Below are positions 61,461-64,000 of a DNA stretch of 64,000 nucleotides, in pieces (position 1 is the first letter of the stretch; every line of letters starts with the position of its first letter). This stretch comes from Pontiella desulfatans. Its GTDB lineage: Bacteria; Verrucomicrobiota; Kiritimatiellia; Kiritimatiellales; Pontiellaceae. The position numbers and the translations under genes were made by a program. The notes below the pieces were generated by a model that was not told where the DNA came from, searched no databases, and saw only the letters and a program-made list of their open reading frames with translations. The stretch is from positions 682,001 through 746,000 of the forward strand of contig NZ_CAAHFG010000003.1 of NCBI RefSeq assembly GCF_900890425.1, read 5' to 3'.

Positions 61461-64000
61461 TCACGGCGCTGCCGGATAGACGACCCGGTAGAAACGGTTT
61501 GAGTATAGGGCGGTATCACCTTCAAACGTAAAGCTGTTGGTTCCGGTATAGGATCCGGATAGGTTGGTTGCCACTTCCCACGCGTTGGTGAGGTGGTCCG
61601 TTGCTTCAACGCTGTAGGACGCCCCGGGAAGGGCGTTCCAGCGCAGGGTGAAATCGCTGCTTCCCGGACCCAGGTCAGATTCCGTATTCAATGGCGCTGC
61701 GCTTACGCTAAGCGCAATCGTACCTTCGCCCTCGGTTCGGATACCCACGCCATTGTTCATTCCGTCATTGGAAAGCTGAATACGGAGGCCGTAATTGGTC
61801 CAGGTTCCGTCCGTCCAGTTCCGCACCATATCGGTCAGGTCGAATGTATAATCCCGGACCAGGCTGACCAGTCCGGTGGTTACGCTGCCGCCGTTAACCG
61901 GCGAGCCAATAACAGGATGGGTATAGGTGGGCAGTGGAACTCCGTTCTCCGACCAATCCGATGCCAGCGCAATAACTTCGATATCCGTATCGTTATTGGA
62001 ACTGCTGTTCAGAGAAAAACCATTAAAACTCAGGGTGGCCCGCTCAACGGGCATTCCCGAAATGCTGGAGAGATCAAAGCGGGCAAAGGCCCGTACTTTT
62101 CGTTCGGAGTTACTGGCTCCGCGAACAAACAGGTTTGTAGCAGTGAATGGGGCCTCCGGTTCACTGAATTTATCCAGATTGTTTGATTGGTGTCCGGGTA
62201 CAAGCCCATCGCTGTCGACGGTCTGCCCGGCCGTTTGTGGAGGCAGAATATCAACCGTATGTCCTCCGGAACCGGATGGGATGAAGGAGGTGATGAGCGG
62301 GGCGGAGGCCGCATTGCCCAGAGCGTCATCGAGATCTGTTACAACGCCGGCCGGAAGCGAAACGGTAACATTACCTGGAACTGCAGGCGTAATGGTTGCC
62401 GAATAGCTGTCACCAGTGCCGGTCAGATTGGTGGCGGATCCGTTGAGTACATTCAGGTCGGCGGCATCCAACCCGGTTACATTTTCGCTGAATACAAGGC
62501 TGACGGCATATGCTCCGGATGCGGTGGAAGGGCCGGTCAGAACAACCGTGGGGGCGATGGGGGGATCATAGGTAATATTGAGCGGATTGGATGCATTGTT
62601 GCCGTTGGATTCACTGTCCTGCACCACGCCGGCCGGTAGGGAAACGGTAACAGTTCCCGGTGTGGCGGGCGTAATCAGCACCGTATAGTTGGTCGGTCCA
62701 CCCGAAAGGTTAGAGGCCGCGCCATTGCTGATGGTAAAGTCGGTGGCATCGAGCCCGGTTACGATTTCGGTGAAGAGGGCGGTGACGCTGAAGTTGGTGG
62801 TCACCACATTCGTTGGGGTCGAGAGAACCACATCGGGGGCCGAGGCATTGATGTAGGTCACATCCAGTGTTCCGGATGCGGCATTGATGTTTCCGTCGGT
62901 ATCAATGGCACTGCCTTCTGGCAGTGACACGTTTACGGTTCCCGGTGCGGATGGGGTAATCGTTACCGTCCAGTTAGTGCCCGAACCGGTCAGGTTTGAT
63001 GGAGTTCCATTGATCACCGCAAATTCACCGGCGTTCAGCTGGGTAACCTCTTTGCTGAAGGTTGCCGTCACGTTAAACGGAGCGGCAACAGAGCTTAACG
63101 GCGTGCTCAGGCTTACGGTCGGCTGGGAGGCGTGCACATACGGGGTGTCGGTGTTGACGGTGCTGATCCACGCATTGTATTCCGACAACATGGTGTTGTA
63201 GATATCCTGTATTTCCTGCGGCTGGGAAGCCACGTTGGTTTCCGTGGCGAGCGGGGTCTGTTCCGGTTCTTCGCCGGGCGCAATGTTTTCCATATCGAAC
63301 AGCAACCATCCGGTGTCCTGATCCACCAGCTTGTAGCGGTCATTCATCCAGGCCGTGTCATTGCCGAGCTTAAAGCCGATTGGTTTGGTCCGCTCCGTGG
63401 CGGTGCCGTTAATGATCGGACGGAGTGAAATGCCATCGAGCGGTTTCTGGTTCGGCACGCTGAGTTCCAGATAGTCAAGAATCGTCGGATAATAATCGCT
63501 GGTCACCACCGGGATATCAGTCGACATCGGCGAGGGAATTACGTCGGGCCATTCCAGGATGCCGGGCACAATGATCCCGCCGTCGAACAGTTTGCCTTTG
63601 CGGTCGCGGTAACGGCCGGAGCGGATCGAGCGGACGGTGTCGGTTTCATTGAACGAATTGACGCCGTTTTCGGGGCCGTTATCGCTGGTGACCCAGAACA
63701 TGGTATTGCTGCGAACTCCCAGTGTGGTCAGTTGATCGCGTAAGCGGCCCAATGCGGTATCGAGATCCTCAATGGAATCTTTGGCGGCATCGCTGGAGTT
63801 GACCCCGCTTACACCGTCGGGATCGATAATCGGCTTATGCGGCGTATGGAACCAGAGCACGAGAAAGAACGGTGTATTGTTGGAGACGGCGTCCTGCATG
63901 AAAGGGATGGCCTGATCAACCAGCAGTTTGGAGTCGTCGCCATCGCCGGCATCATTGACATCTGCCGGAAGAACCACATCACCTTCGCCGGAGGTCTCGT
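61461..64000 (-). CDS. Sulfatase with Ig-like and DNRLRE modules, partial
   Basis: The gene begins beyond base 64000 and the frame is open to the edge; the formylglycine motif is outside the window. The visible part starts in the second half of an S1 sulfatase (FFLVLWFHTPHKPI, FWVTSDNGPENGVN, ending near residue 270). Three bacterial Ig-like repeats follow (PTVSLSTPLSSVAAPFNV, PDVVLSTPTNVVTTNFSV, PTVVLTGPSTASGAYAVS), then a DNRLRE carbohydrate-binding-type module (VDILPPQTAGQ to FDLSSISGMPVERATLSF) and a final module with YSVEATDHLTNAWEVA, as at the end of other large proteins here. Such a fusion would tie sulfatase activity to a surface or polysaccharide. Confidence 0.85.
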   Translation of the reverse strand, partial: ETSGEGDVVLPADVNDAGDGDDSKLLVDQAIPFMQDAVSNNTPFFLVLWFHTPHKPIIDPDGVSGVNSSDAAKDSIEDLDTALGRLRDQLTTLGVRSNTMFWVTSDNGPENGVNSFNETDTVRSIRSGRYRDRKGKLFDGGIIVPGILEWPDVIPSPMSTDIPVVTSDYYPTILDYLELSVPNQKPLDGISLRPIINGTATERTKPIGFKLGNDTAWMNDRYKLVDQDTGWLLFDMENIAPGEEPEQTPLATETNVASQPQEIQDIYNTMLSEYNAWISTVNTDTPYVHASQPTVSLSTPLSSVAAPFNVTATFSKEVTQLNAGEFAVINGTPSNLTGSGTNWTVTITPSAPGTVNVSLPEGSAIDTDGNINAASGTLDVTYINASAPDVVLSTPTNVVTTNFSVTALFTEIVTGLDATDFTISNGAASNLSGGPTNYTVLITPATPGTVTVSLPAGVVQDSESNGNNASNPLNITYDPPIAPTVVLTGPSTASGAYAVSLVFSENVTGLDAADLNVLNGSATNLTGTGDSYSATITPAVPGNVTVSLPAGVVTDLDDALGNAASAPLITSFIPSGSGGHTVDILPPQTAGQTVDSDGLVPGHQSNNLDKFSEPEAPFTATNLFVRGASNSERKVRAFARFDLSSISGMPVERATLSFNGFSLNSSSNNDTDIEVIALASDWSENGVPLPTYTHPVIGSPVNGGSVTTGLVSLVRDYTFDLTDMVRNWTDGTWTNYGLRIQLSNDGMNNGVGIRTEGEGTIALSVSAAPLNTESDLGPGSSDFTLRWNALPGASYSVEATDHLTNAWEVATNLSGSYTGTNSFTFEGDTALYSNRFYRVVYPAAP

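Noticed and set aside
1-64000. tRNA, rRNA, riboswitch or origin of replication
   Set aside because: None recognised by eye; a covariance-model search would be needed to exclude small ones.

Overview
The window looks like part of a genome from the Kiritimatiellota/Verrucomicrobiota side of the PVC superphylum, close to the marine, sulfatase-rich Pontiella type. This is inferred from content: six type I sulfatases or remnants, four GH29 fucosidases, three GH78-type genes, giant exported beta-helix and LamG proteins ending in a DPDGDG..N..EYAL-type module, a PEP-CTERM protein, a Hanks-type kinase with a membrane anchor, and a Tat-exported aldo/keto reductase. No rRNA or tRNA gene was recognised. 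The main theme is breakdown of sulfated fucose- and rhamnose-containing algal polysaccharides.

Layout. 1-15.6 kb: rhamnosidase-type locus on the + strand: a 5'-truncated six-hairpin glycosidase, GH78, a PA14-like fragment, a LacI-family regulator with a candidate palindromic operator, a LamG/heparinase II-III-like lyase candidate, a second GH78, and a third GH78-like gene cut short beside an integrase-type transposase. 15.6-20 kb: accessory scar with the transposase, tandemly duplicated small genes (one frameshifted), duplicated intergenic segments and hypothetical genes. 20-24.8 kb: sulfatase, GH29 and sulfatase on the - strand. 25-35.9 kb: two very large beta-helix proteins, a Ser/Thr kinase 9 nt behind the second, and a convergent sigma-70-family factor. 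36-46 kb: four exported surface-type proteins, one with a PEP-CTERM signal, plus an IS1595-type element with perfect 8-bp target duplications and a nonsense-mutated transposase. 46-52 kb: two GH29, aldo/keto reductase and FG-GAP protein. 52-58 kb: beta-helix lipoprotein diverging from three sulfatases, the first broken. 58-64 kb: a RAYT transposase between two copies of a palindromic repeat, GH29, a DUF3472 protein and the 3' part of a sulfatase/Ig-like/DNRLRE fusion.

How it fits together. The most notable signal is a shared promoter-like motif, RTCAAA-N14-CGGYRTTW. It lies 29-75 nt upstream of eleven genes (ten with the exact 14-nt spacer, one with 13), with one further weak match. The target genes are beta-helix proteins, LamG/PEP-CTERM exported proteins, fucosidases and sulfatases. 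The motif is sometimes placed as back-to-back divergent pairs. One copy sits beside the sigma-factor gene, and another drives the beta-helix gene that precedes the kinase. I infer a dedicated sigma-factor regulon, possibly kinase-controlled, linking surface proteins to fucan degradation. The LacI-associated rhamnosidase locus lacks good copies and has its own candidate operator. All of this was read by eye; no similarity search was run.
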